Part shown: piece by piece, positions 16,431-24,532 of the stretch
How positions within the stretch are numbered: position 1 is the stretch's first letter
How the letters are laid out: the number at the start of each line of letters is the position of its first letter
Assembly (NCBI GenBank): GCA_020832545.1
Contig: JAFIEK010000006.1
Span: 88,931 to 152,930 of the forward strand
DNA: 64,000 nucleotides
Reading direction: 5' to 3'
Source of the DNA: Pararhodobacter sp.
GTDB taxonomy: Bacteria > Pseudomonadota > Alphaproteobacteria > Rhodobacterales > Rhodobacteraceae
Notes under the pieces: generated by a model
The model's database searches: none
What the model saw: the letters and a program-made list of their open reading frames with translations, nothing else
Told to the model about the DNA's origin: nothing
Made by a program: the position numbers and the translations under genes

Positions 16431-18257
16431 TCAGCTTTCTGTCGTCCCCTGAAACTGCAACCCGTGCAGATGGGCATAGACCCCGCCGCGCGCGATCAGC
16501 GTGGCATGATCGCCCTCTTCGACCAGTTGCCCCTTGTCCATCACCACGATCTTGGCAGCCCGGCGCACCGTGGACAGCCGGTGCGCAATCACCAGCGTCG
16601 TGCGTCCGGTGCTCAGCCGGTCAAGTGCTGCCTGCACCAGCGCCTCTGAGCGGGCATCAAGCGCCGAAGTGGCCTCGTCCAGCAAAAGGATCGGCGCATC
16701 TCGCAACAGCGCGCGCGCGATCGCCACCCGCTGGCGCTGCCCGCCTGACAGCGCCGAGCCGCGCGGGCCGACGCGGGTGTCCAGACCGTGCGGCAGAAGC
16801 GGCAAGAACTCATCAACATGCGCGGCATCGAGCGCTTCACGCAGCCGGGCGTCGCTGACCCCCTCGGCGCCCAGCAGGATATTGTCGCGCAGCGTTTCAT
16901 CAAAAAGCGCGCTGTCCTGCGCCACAACGGAAAACAAGCCGCGCAGCCCGGCCAGATCCATCTGGCGTATGTCATGCCCGCCGATGGTGATGCCGCCACT
17001 TTGCGGGTCAGCGAGCCGGGTGAGAAGGGTAAAGACAGTCGATTTGCCCGCGCCCGACGGCCCGACAAGCGCGGTGGTCTGCCCCTCGGGCGCAATGAAG
17101 GAAAAGTCGCGCAACACCGGGTCGCGTTCATAGGCGAAATTCACGGCGTCAAAGCGGATATCGCTGCGCCCCGGCTCTGGTAGTGGCGCATGAGGCGGCG
17201 CGGGCTGAAGAATGGCGACCGGCACCTGCAACAGCGCGTGCACCCGTTCCAGACTGGCCAGCACCGCCTGCCAGCTTCCGGTCAGCCCGCTGAGGCGGCG
17301 CAGCGGTTCAAACATCAGGGCGAAGGCGGTGAAAAAGCTCATGAACTCGCCCACCGAGCGGGAGCCGTCGATGATCTGCCCGCCGCCATAGATCAGCACC
17401 AGCGAAAACCCCAGCGCGCCCACCAGATCGGCCAGCGCATTCATGCCCGATTGCCCCAGCTTGGTGCGCACGCTGGCGGCAATGAACCGTGCGACCGAGG
17501 CATGAAAGCGCGTGCCCTCAAGCTGTTCCAGACCGTTGCGCTGGATCGTGTATACGCCGTGGAAAATCTCATCCAGCCGGTTTGACGCCTCGGCCGAGGC
17601 TTCGCGCGCGCGGGTGCCGACGCGGCGCACCACCCGTTGCAGCGCCAGAATCGGCAGCACCAGAAGCGGTGTGCCGATCACCGCGATCAGCGTCCACACC
17701 CAGTCAATCCACAGCGCGACGCCCAGAAGGGCAATCACCGAGATCAGATCACGCGCCAGCGCAGGCAGAATGCCGGTAAAGATCATCCCCAGCCCCTGCG
17801 TGTCGCCGCGCACCCGGTCGATCAATACGCCTGGCGCATGGCGGTGAAAGAACCCCTGATCCAGCCGCATCAGATGGGCCAGCAGCCGTTCCTGCATCCG
17901 CCCGATCACGCTTTCCGACAAGTAGGTCATCAGCGGCTTGTGGGTCAGCGCCGTCAGCGCGCGCACCACGAAGACCCCGGCCACGGCCAGCGCCACCCAG
18001 ACAAGGGCATCGGCATTACCCTGCACCAGCACATCGTCGAACATGGGCTGCACCAGCAGGCTGAACAGGCCCATCATCGCCCCGTCCACGGCCATCAGGA
18101 TGATTGCCAGCACCAGAAGCGGCAGGTAGCGCCGGACATACCCGTGCCAGAGCCAGGCCGCCAGCATACGGTCGCGCGCGCGGCTGGGGGCCGGAGGCGC
18201 GCCGGGGGGGGCGTTCGTATCCTGCGCGGAGGTGCGGGGCGTCGGATCGGCCTGCAT
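16431..18257 (-). CDS. ABC exporter, fused permease/ATPase (MsbA-like)
   Basis: The 608-residue half-transporter has a Pro/Ala-rich cytoplasmic N terminus, six membrane helices (about residues 40-330) and a C-terminal nucleotide-binding domain with Walker A GPSGAGKST, Q-loop VAQDSALF, signature LSGGQRQR, Walker B ILLLDEATSALD and the switch His in VIAHRLSTV. It resembles the MsbA/lipid-flippase group (LFSLLVQPMFDDV, LDQGFFHRHAPG), but the substrate cannot be fixed from sequence. It is convergent with the sensor-kinase operon, with only 9 bp between the ends, and has no operon partner in the window. Confidence 0.92.
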   Translation of the reverse strand: MQADPTPRTSAQDTNAPPGAPPAPSRARDRMLAAWLWHGYVRRYLPLLVLAIILMAVDGAMMGLFSLLVQPMFDDVLVQGNADALVWVALAVAGVFVVRALTALTHKPLMTYLSESVIGRMQERLLAHLMRLDQGFFHRHAPGVLIDRVRGDTQGLGMIFTGILPALARDLISVIALLGVALWIDWVWTLIAVIGTPLLVLPILALQRVVRRVGTRAREASAEASNRLDEIFHGVYTIQRNGLEQLEGTRFHASVARFIAASVRTKLGQSGMNALADLVGALGFSLVLIYGGGQIIDGSRSVGEFMSFFTAFALMFEPLRRLSGLTGSWQAVLASLERVHALLQVPVAILQPAPPHAPLPEPGRSDIRFDAVNFAYERDPVLRDFSFIAPEGQTTALVGPSGAGKSTVFTLLTRLADPQSGGITIGGHDIRQMDLAGLRGLFSVVAQDSALFDETLRDNILLGAEGVSDARLREALDAAHVDEFLPLLPHGLDTRVGPRGSALSGGQRQRVAIARALLRDAPILLLDEATSALDARSEALVQAALDRLSTGRTTLVIAHRLSTVRRAAKIVVMDKGQLVEEGDHATLIARGGVYAHLHGLQFQGTTES

Positions 18258-18451
18258 GCGGCGTGCCTTGGTTCAGGACAGTCCAGGCGGCTATAGCGCG
18301 ATTCGCAGGCAGTGAGAACAGTTCGGGCGCGTGCAGAGCGTGCCCGATGACAAGATCGTTGCGGAACCCGCTGCCGTTTTATGCGCTGTGTTGCATCGCC
18401 CATGCCCTCATGCCAGTTCTGGTGGCGCAATGATGAACCGAAGGTGCGCCG

Positions 18452-20308
18452 ATGTTTTTGCCTCAAACCCTGATCCTGGGCATTCTGGCGCTGACGATGG
18501 CGCTGTTCCTCTGGGGGCGGTTTCGCCATGACGTGGTGGCACTGGCGGCCCTTCTGGCCTGTGTTCTGGTTGGTCTGGTGCCCGCCGAGGCCGCGTTTGC
18601 CGGGTTCGGCCATCCGGCTGTGATCACGGTGGCCTGTGTGCTGGTGCTCAGCGCCGGGCTGCAAAGCTCGGGCGCGGTGGATGTGCTGGCGCGCACCGTG
18701 CTGCCGCGTGAGGCCGGGCGCGTGGGGTCGATGGCTGCTCTGATGGGGCTGGGGGCGCTGCTGTCGGGGTTCATGAACAATGTCGGCGCCATGGCGCTTC
18801 TGATGCCAATTGGGGTGCAGCTTTCAGGGCGACTGGGGTTGGCACCGGGGCAGGTACTGATGCCTCTGGCCTTCGGCACCATTCTGGGCGGGATGACCAC
18901 GCTGGTGGGCACACCGCCGAACCTGATCGTCTCGGGCTTTCGCGCCGATGCCGGGCTGGGTGCGTTCGGTATGTTCGATTTCGCACCGATCGGGGTTGCG
19001 GTGGCGGTGGTAGGGGTGGCCTTTGTGGTGCTGATCGGCTGGCTGCTGGTGCCGGTGCGCAAGGCCAGTTCGGGCGAGGGGTTTGAGACCGGTGCCTATC
19101 TGACCGAAGTGCGCGTGCCGGAAAAAAGCAAGGCCGTAGGCATGACGCTGCGCCAGTTCGAGAATGATATCGAGGGGGCGGTGGCGCAGATTGTGGGGCT
19201 GGTGCGCAATGAAGTGCGCATGAATGCCCCGCATGGCGGGCGGCGGGTGCGCGCCGATGACATTCTGGTGCTGGAGGCCGATGTCGACAGTCTGGCCGAG
19301 GCACTGGCGGCCTTTGACATCAAACTTGAAGAACAGGTGAAACCCGAAAAGCCCGCCGAAAAGGACAAAGACGAGGCCGATGATGCCGACACCCCGGACG
19401 AGAACGCGGCAGAGGATGAGGCGACGAAGGCCAAGGACAGCCTGCGTGATGACGATGTTGTGCTGCGCGAACTGGCGGTGTTGCCCGGCTCGGCGATTGT
19501 CGGGCGCTCGGCCAGCGATCTGCTGCTGCGCACGCGCTACGGCCTGAACCTGCTGGCCGTCTCGCGCGGGGGGCAGCGACCGCGCGCAAGGCTGCGCATG
19601 CTTAGGCTGAATTCGGGCGATCTGCTCTTGATGCAGGGCCCGGCCGATGTGCTGAGCGATTTCGCCAATGAAACCGGCTGCGTGCCCCTGGGCGAGCGCG
19701 AGTTGCGGATACCTGACAAGCGCATGGCCATCCTTTCGGCGGCGATCATGGCGGTGGCGGTGCTGGTGGTCACGCTGGGGCTGTTGCCCGCAGCGGCGGC
19801 CTTTGCGCTGGGGGTTCTGGCCTCGATGTTGTTGCGCACCGTGCCGCCGCGCAAGGTCTATACGGTCATCGACTGGCCGGTGGTGGTGCTGCTGGGCGCG
19901 CTGATCCCGGTGGCGGGCGCGATGCAGGAGACCGGGACGGCGGCACTGCTTGCGGGTTTTCTGGTCGAAACGGTGGCGCAGGGCCATGCGGTTGTGGCGC
20001 TTGCCGTGATCTTGATCACCACAATGTTTCTGTCTGATGTGATGAACAACGCAGCCACGGCGGCGGTGATGTGCCCTATCGCGCTGGGAACGGCGGCGGC
20101 TCTGGGGGTCAGCCCCGACGGGTTTCTGATGGGCGTGGCGATCGGCGCGTCCTGTGCGTTCCTGACGCCGATCGGGCATCAGAACAACACGCTCATTCTG
20201 GGCCCGGGCGGGTTTCGTTTTGGCGACTACTGGCGGCTGGGCCTGCCCTTGCAGGTGCTGATCATCGCGGTTTCGCTGCCGCTTCTTTTGGTGGTCTGGC
20301 CGCTCTGA
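18452..20308 (+). CDS. SLC13-family permease with RCK_C (TrkA-C) domains
   Basis: The 618-residue protein is a divalent-anion/sodium symporter-type permease. Two membrane blocks (residues about 1-205 and 425-618) carry the SLC13 signatures MNNVGAMALLMP and GTPPNLIVSGF in the first half, and SDVMNNAATAAVMCPIA and TPIGHQNNTLILGPG in the second. Between them lie two cytoplasmic TrkA-C domains. They are separated by an unusually acidic, lysine-rich linker of about 45 residues (nucleotides about 19330-19455). Relatives transport sulfate, dicarboxylates or other anions; the substrate here is open. The gene appears to stand alone; 18258-18451 upstream shows no gene. Confidence 0.88.
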   Translation: MFLPQTLILGILALTMALFLWGRFRHDVVALAALLACVLVGLVPAEAAFAGFGHPAVITVACVLVLSAGLQSSGAVDVLARTVLPREAGRVGSMAALMGLGALLSGFMNNVGAMALLMPIGVQLSGRLGLAPGQVLMPLAFGTILGGMTTLVGTPPNLIVSGFRADAGLGAFGMFDFAPIGVAVAVVGVAFVVLIGWLLVPVRKASSGEGFETGAYLTEVRVPEKSKAVGMTLRQFENDIEGAVAQIVGLVRNEVRMNAPHGGRRVRADDILVLEADVDSLAEALAAFDIKLEEQVKPEKPAEKDKDEADDADTPDENAAEDEATKAKDSLRDDDVVLRELAVLPGSAIVGRSASDLLLRTRYGLNLLAVSRGGQRPRARLRMLRLNSGDLLLMQGPADVLSDFANETGCVPLGERELRIPDKRMAILSAAIMAVAVLVVTLGLLPAAAAFALGVLASMLLRTVPPRKVYTVIDWPVVVLLGALIPVAGAMQETGTAALLAGFLVETVAQGHAVVALAVILITTMFLSDVMNNAATAAVMCPIALGTAAALGVSPDGFLMGVAIGASCAFLTPIGHQNNTLILGPGGFRFGDYWRLGLPLQVLIIAVSLPLLLVVWPL

Positions 20309-20387
20309 TGTGGCGATATCACGATGGCAGGTTGCAAGCGGGGCTGCGAAGACCTACATTTGCTGCAGCGCAGCATAAGGAATTCCC

Positions 20388-21440
20388 ATGACCGACTCAC
20401 CCGCATCAAAGACCATCAACCTCGCTTTACAAGGCGGCGGATCGCATGGTGCACTGACCTGGGGTGTGCTGGACCGGTTGCTTGAGGATGAACGCCTGAC
20501 CATCGCCGAGATCAGCGGCACCAGCGCAGGTGCGATGAATGCGGTGGTACTGGCCGACGGCTATGAACGCGGCGGCCGCGACGGCGCCCGCGCGGCGCTG
20601 GAGGCCTTCTGGCGCGCGGTCAGCGCCAAGGCCCTGTTTTCGCCGATGCAGCGCAGCCCGCTGGACCGGGCAATGGGCAACTTCAGCCTGGATCAGTCGC
20701 CCGCCTATCTGTTCGCCGAATCCCTCACCCGGGTATTCTCGCCCTATCAGCTGAATCCGCTGGGCCTGAACCCGTTGCAGGACGTGCTGGAGGCGCAGGT
20801 GGATTTCGACAACGTGAACCGCTGCAAGGAGATCGCGGTGCATGTCACTGCCACGCATGTCGGTACCGGGCGCGCGCGGATATTCTCGCGCGGTGAAGTG
20901 ACGCTGGATGCGGTCATGGCCTCGGCCTGCCTGCCGCAGATGTTTCCTGCCGTCGAGATTGACGGCGAGGCGTATTGGGACGGCGGCTTCAGCGCCAATC
21001 CCGCGCTCATGCCGCTGGTCGCCAGTACCGCCAGCCCCGATATCGTCATCGTTCAGATCAACCCGATTGTGCGCCATGAGACCCCCACCACCGCGCGCGA
21101 CATCATCAACCGCGTGAACGAGATCAGCTTCAACACCGCGCTGATCAAGGAATTGCGCGCCATCGCCATGATGCAGCGGTTTGTCACCGCCAAGGGGATC
21201 GACCTCGGCGCGGCGGGCCAGACCTATATCCACCTGATCCACACCGATACCGAGGTGCAGGATCTGGCGGCCTCCAGCAAGCTCAATGCCGAATGGGCCT
21301 ATCTGCAACTGCTGTTCAAGCGCGGGCGCAACTGGGCCGAAGTCTGGCTGGATGCGCATTTTGAGGCGTTGGGGCAGAACTCGTCGTTCGATCTGGACGC
21401 CTTCTTCGACGACCCCGCCCTGCAAGCCGCGCGGAACTGA
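20388..21440 (+). CDS. Patatin-like phospholipase / lipid hydrolase
   Basis: The 350-residue protein has the patatin fold: oxyanion motif GGGSHGALTWG at about residues 15-25, nucleophile elbow GTSAG with Ser46, and the catalytic Asp198 in DGGFSANP. It lacks a signal peptide, so it acts in the cytoplasm. It is followed after four bases by a GntP-type permease. In related Rhodobacterales such a pair often sits near D-3-hydroxybutyrate dehydrogenase, so a role in polyhydroxybutyrate or hydroxy-acid metabolism is possible. The substrate could equally be a phospholipid. GGAATTCCC precedes the ATG. Confidence 0.88.
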   Translation: MTDSPASKTINLALQGGGSHGALTWGVLDRLLEDERLTIAEISGTSAGAMNAVVLADGYERGGRDGARAALEAFWRAVSAKALFSPMQRSPLDRAMGNFSLDQSPAYLFAESLTRVFSPYQLNPLGLNPLQDVLEAQVDFDNVNRCKEIAVHVTATHVGTGRARIFSRGEVTLDAVMASACLPQMFPAVEIDGEAYWDGGFSANPALMPLVASTASPDIVIVQINPIVRHETPTTARDIINRVNEISFNTALIKELRAIAMMQRFVTAKGIDLGAAGQTYIHLIHTDTEVQDLAASSKLNAEWAYLQLLFKRGRNWAEVWLDAHFEALGQNSSFDLDAFFDDPALQAARN

Positions 21441-21444
21441 GCGC

Positions 21445-22824
21445 GTGTCAGGTATCGTCGTCATCATCGCTGCGCTCGCGGCGCTGATGTTTCTGGCGTA
21501 TCGCGGCCTCAGCCTGCTGCTCTTGACCCCTGCGCTGGCGCTCCTGGCGGTGCTGATCGCCGATGGCGGGCCGGTTCTGGCCAGCTATACGCAAGTGTTC
21601 ATGCAGGCGATGGGCGGGTTTGTGATTCAGTATTTCCCGCTTTTTCTGCTGGGGGCGGTGTTCGGCAAGCTGATGGAGGTCTCGGGCGCGGCGCGGGTAC
21701 TGGCTGATGCGATCATCCGCTGGCTTGGGCCTGCGCGCGCCATTCTGGCGGTGATCCTGTCGGGCGCAGTGATGACCTATGGCGGCGTATCGCTCTTTGT
21801 GGTGGCTTTTGCCATCTGGCCCATTGCCTCGGCCCTGTTTCAGGAAGCTGATCTGCCCAAGCGGCTGATCCCGGCCACCATCGCGTTGGGCGCGTTCACC
21901 TTCACCATGACCGCATTGCCCGGCACGCCCGCCATCCAGAACGCCATCCCCATGCCCTATTTCGGCACCACGCCTTTTGCCGCGCCCGGTCTGGGGGTGA
22001 TCACGGCACTGATCATGCTGGGGCTGGGCTGGGCCTGGCTGGAGCGGCGGGCACGCACGCTGGGGCCGGGCTATGGCGAGGCGGGTGAAGAGCGCGCTGC
22101 CCCCATCCCCGGCGAGGCCCCGTCAGTCCCGGTCGCCGGGGCACCGCTGGTGCTGGTTCTGGCGCTGAACCTGCTGTTCACCTTTGTGCTGATCCCGCGC
22201 ATGGACACCGGTTATCTGGCGCTGCCCGAGTTCGGTGCCACCGATGTCGGCGCGGTGCGCGGCGTCTGGTCGATCATTGCGGCTTTGACCGTGGCCTCGG
22301 TGGTGCTGGTGATAATCAATCGCGCGCGGCTGGCGGACACACTGGGCAAGACGCTGGATGCCGGGGCAAAGGATTCTCTGAAACCGATCTTCAACACCGC
22401 CAGTCTTGTGGGCTTCGGTGCAGTGATTGCCTCGCTCACCGCCTTCGGCACGATCCGCGACTGGGTGGTGACGGTCGGCGGTGACAACCCGCTGATATCG
22501 CTCGCAATCGGCACCAGCTTGCTGGCGGGGATGACCGGCTCGGCATCCGGCGGGATGTCGATTGCGCTGTCGACCCTGGGCGAGACCTATCTGGCGATGG
22601 GACAGGCCGCGGGGATCGCACCCGATCTGCTGCACCGGGTGACGGCGGTGGCGACGGGCGGGCTTGATGCGCTGCCGCACAATGGCGCGGTGATCACGCT
22701 TCTGACCATCTGCGGGCTGACCCACAAAGAGGCCTATAAGGATATCGCCGTGGTCGCCGTGATCATCCCGATCATCGCGCTGGTGGTGCTGGTGACGCTG
22801 GGCAGTCTGTTCGGCAGCTTCTGA
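21445..22824 (+). CDS. GntP-family gluconate / D-beta-hydroxybutyrate permease
   Basis: The 459-residue integral membrane protein has about 12-14 helices and GntP-family segments such as FPLFLLGAVFGKLME, GAVMTYGGVSLFVV, MTALPGTPAIQN-type loops, SLLAGMTGSASGGMSIAL and LDALPHNGAVITLL. Family members move gluconate, hydroxybutyrate or related small carboxylates with protons. The GTG at 21445 is chosen because the family N terminus begins there; the frame is open further upstream inside the patatin gene but reads as nonsense. It forms a two-gene operon with the patatin. Confidence 0.88.
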   Translation: MSGIVVIIAALAALMFLAYRGLSLLLLTPALALLAVLIADGGPVLASYTQVFMQAMGGFVIQYFPLFLLGAVFGKLMEVSGAARVLADAIIRWLGPARAILAVILSGAVMTYGGVSLFVVAFAIWPIASALFQEADLPKRLIPATIALGAFTFTMTALPGTPAIQNAIPMPYFGTTPFAAPGLGVITALIMLGLGWAWLERRARTLGPGYGEAGEERAAPIPGEAPSVPVAGAPLVLVLALNLLFTFVLIPRMDTGYLALPEFGATDVGAVRGVWSIIAALTVASVVLVIINRARLADTLGKTLDAGAKDSLKPIFNTASLVGFGAVIASLTAFGTIRDWVVTVGGDNPLISLAIGTSLLAGMTGSASGGMSIALSTLGETYLAMGQAAGIAPDLLHRVTAVATGGLDALPHNGAVITLLTICGLTHKEAYKDIAVVAVIIPIIALVVLVTLGSLFGSF

Positions 22825-22830
22825 ACCCGC

Positions 22831-23712
22831 TCAGACCGCGCGCTTGCCATAGTAAAGGCCCACTACATGCTCTGCCTCGGCAAAGAACAGCCAGCGGGCC
22901 GTCAGCATGCCCAGAAGATGCGCCAGCACCGCCAGCACCTTTGCCACCAGCGCATCGGGCGCGGCCCAGAGCGCAAGTGACGGCACGATAACCGCCAGCA
23001 CCAGCGCGATGACCCGCAGCTTTAGCGCGTGTTTGCGCCCCACCACATAAACCATCTCACGCAGCAGGTAGTTGGGGCCGGTATGCGGCGGCTCCAACTG
23101 GCGCACTGTGCCGCGCGCACCAAGGCCCGTGGCGCTGCCGATCGTGCTGCCGGATGCCCGCAACCGCGTATCGCCAACCAGCCAGTATGCCACCATCACC
23201 AGCGCCAGAACCGCCAGCAGCACCTGCGCCAGACGCGGAGCGCCGATCAAAAGCGCGCCCCCGGTCAGCGCGGCGGTCAGGAACAACAGCGGGGTCAGCC
23301 AGTGATCCCAGCGCGGCACAGTCTTCAGCTGCGCATAGATCATCGCCGTGGCCAGCACGGTTTGCAGACACAAAAACGCCCCGACAATCCCGAATCCGGT
23401 GAGCGGCGTGGCAAAGAACACTAGCCCGGCGGCATGCGGGGCCATGAACAAAAGCGCCGCCACCGCCAGCACCGCCTCGCGCGACAGCCAACTGGTGCGC
23501 CACTGGGTAAAGGCCTTGAGCGCGCGTTCCGGGCGGCCCAGATGCAGGGCCGACAGGCTGAGACCTGCGACCGACAAGCCGTAGCCAAGGCCAAACCACC
23601 AGAAGGCCGCCCAGCCGGTGGCTTGCACCAGCCCCAGCCCCAGAAAGCTGAGCAGACCAAGGCCGAGGCCCGACAACACGGTAAAGGCGATGATCGAGGG
23701 GGCAGGGTGCAT
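22831..23712 (-). CDS. soeC: Sulfite dehydrogenase membrane anchor SoeC (DmsC family)
   Basis: The 293-residue protein has about eight hydrophobic helices and the DmsC-family layout (LHLGRPERALKAFTQWRTSWLSRE, with the conserved LGRP-type loop). In complex iron-sulfur molybdoenzymes this subunit holds the catalytic dimer on the inner membrane and passes electrons to or from quinone. It overlaps the 3' end of the ferredoxin subunit by one base (TGATG), and gene order A-B-C matches soeABC. On its own it could be any DmsC; the assignment rests on the catalytic subunit. Confidence 0.8.
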   Translation of the reverse strand: MHPAPSIIAFTVLSGLGLGLLSFLGLGLVQATGWAAFWWFGLGYGLSVAGLSLSALHLGRPERALKAFTQWRTSWLSREAVLAVAALLFMAPHAAGLVFFATPLTGFGIVGAFLCLQTVLATAMIYAQLKTVPRWDHWLTPLLFLTAALTGGALLIGAPRLAQVLLAVLALVMVAYWLVGDTRLRASGSTIGSATGLGARGTVRQLEPPHTGPNYLLREMVYVVGRKHALKLRVIALVLAVIVPSLALWAAPDALVAKVLAVLAHLLGMLTARWLFFAEAEHVVGLYYGKRAV

Positions 23713-24461
23713 CAGATCTTTCCAAGTGTGCGGTCGATCCAGCCCAGAAAGCCGGGCAGGCCATCGGTTGCGGGTTCACAAAGCTCGGCCAGTTGCGCGG
23801 GCGGCTCCATCAACTGGTCGCGCGGGCGCGGTGGCAGGTATTTGTTGACCGGTTTTGTGCCCTGTTCCGGCATCAGGTCAAACCCGCCGCGCGTGGCCAC
23901 CAGTTGGCTGACCGCACTTTGCGGGTCGCCCAGATCGCCGAAATGGCGTGCGCCTGCCGGGCAGGTGCGCACGCAGGCGGGCTCGCGGTCAACCTCGGGC
24001 AGGTTCTCGTTATAGATGCGATCTACACACAGCGTGCATTTCTTCATCACACCCGCCTGCGCATCCATCTCGCGCGCGCCATACGGGCAGGCCCAGGCGC
24101 AGAGCCCGCAGCCGATGCAATCGCTCTCATTGACCAGCACGATCCCGTCTTCGGTGCGCTTGTAGCTGGCGCCGGTGGGGCAGACGGTGACGCAGGGCGC
24201 ATCCTCGCAATGCAGGCAGGATTTTGGGAAATGCACCACCATCGGCGCGCCGGTTTCCGGCGTGACCTCATAGCTGTGCACGCGGTTGAGGAAGCTGCCC
24301 TCGGGGGCGGCGCCATAGGCGTCATTGTCGGAAAGGGGCGCACCGTAGTTCTCGGTGTTCCACCCTTTGCAGGCGATGACGCAGGCATGACAGCCGACAC
24401 AGGTGTCCAGGTCGATGACAAGGCCCAGCTTGCGCGCGGTGGTGGCGGGCAGGGCGGTCAT
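23712..24461 (-). CDS. soeB: Sulfite dehydrogenase iron-sulfur subunit SoeB
   Basis: The 249-residue protein is a four-cluster ferredoxin of the DmsB/NrfC type. Cysteine blocks are CVGCHACVIAC (about residues 21-31), CLHCEDAPCVTVC, CIGCGLCAWAC and CTLCVDRIYN...CVRTC, enough for four [4Fe-4S] clusters that wire the molybdenum site to the membrane subunit. The start at 24461 places the family N terminus correctly; longer open frame upstream runs into the intergenic repeat and is unlikely to be coding. It lies 71 bp downstream of soeA and overlaps soeC by one base. Confidence 0.85.
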   Translation of the reverse strand: MTALPATTARKLGLVIDLDTCVGCHACVIACKGWNTENYGAPLSDNDAYGAAPEGSFLNRVHSYEVTPETGAPMVVHFPKSCLHCEDAPCVTVCPTGASYKRTEDGIVLVNESDCIGCGLCAWACPYGAREMDAQAGVMKKCTLCVDRIYNENLPEVDREPACVRTCPAGARHFGDLGDPQSAVSQLVATRGGFDLMPEQGTKPVNKYLPPRPRDQLMEPPAQLAELCEPATDGLPGFLGWIDRTLGKI

Positions 24462-24502
24462 GGGTGCGCCTGCCCGGCGGGGGTGCCTGTGGCGGGCAGA
24501 AA

Positions 24503-24526
24503 GTGCGTATTTTTGGCAAGATGAAA
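24503..24526 (+). repeat. Partial copy of dispersed repeat family 1 (tail only)
   Basis: GTGCGTATTTTTGGCAAGATGA lies in the 71-bp gap between soeA and soeB, in the orientation opposite to their transcription. It matches the tail of the copies at 29770 and (minus strand) 34851. No second hairpin module is clear here. Confidence 0.5.
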
Positions 24527-24532
24527 CATGGC

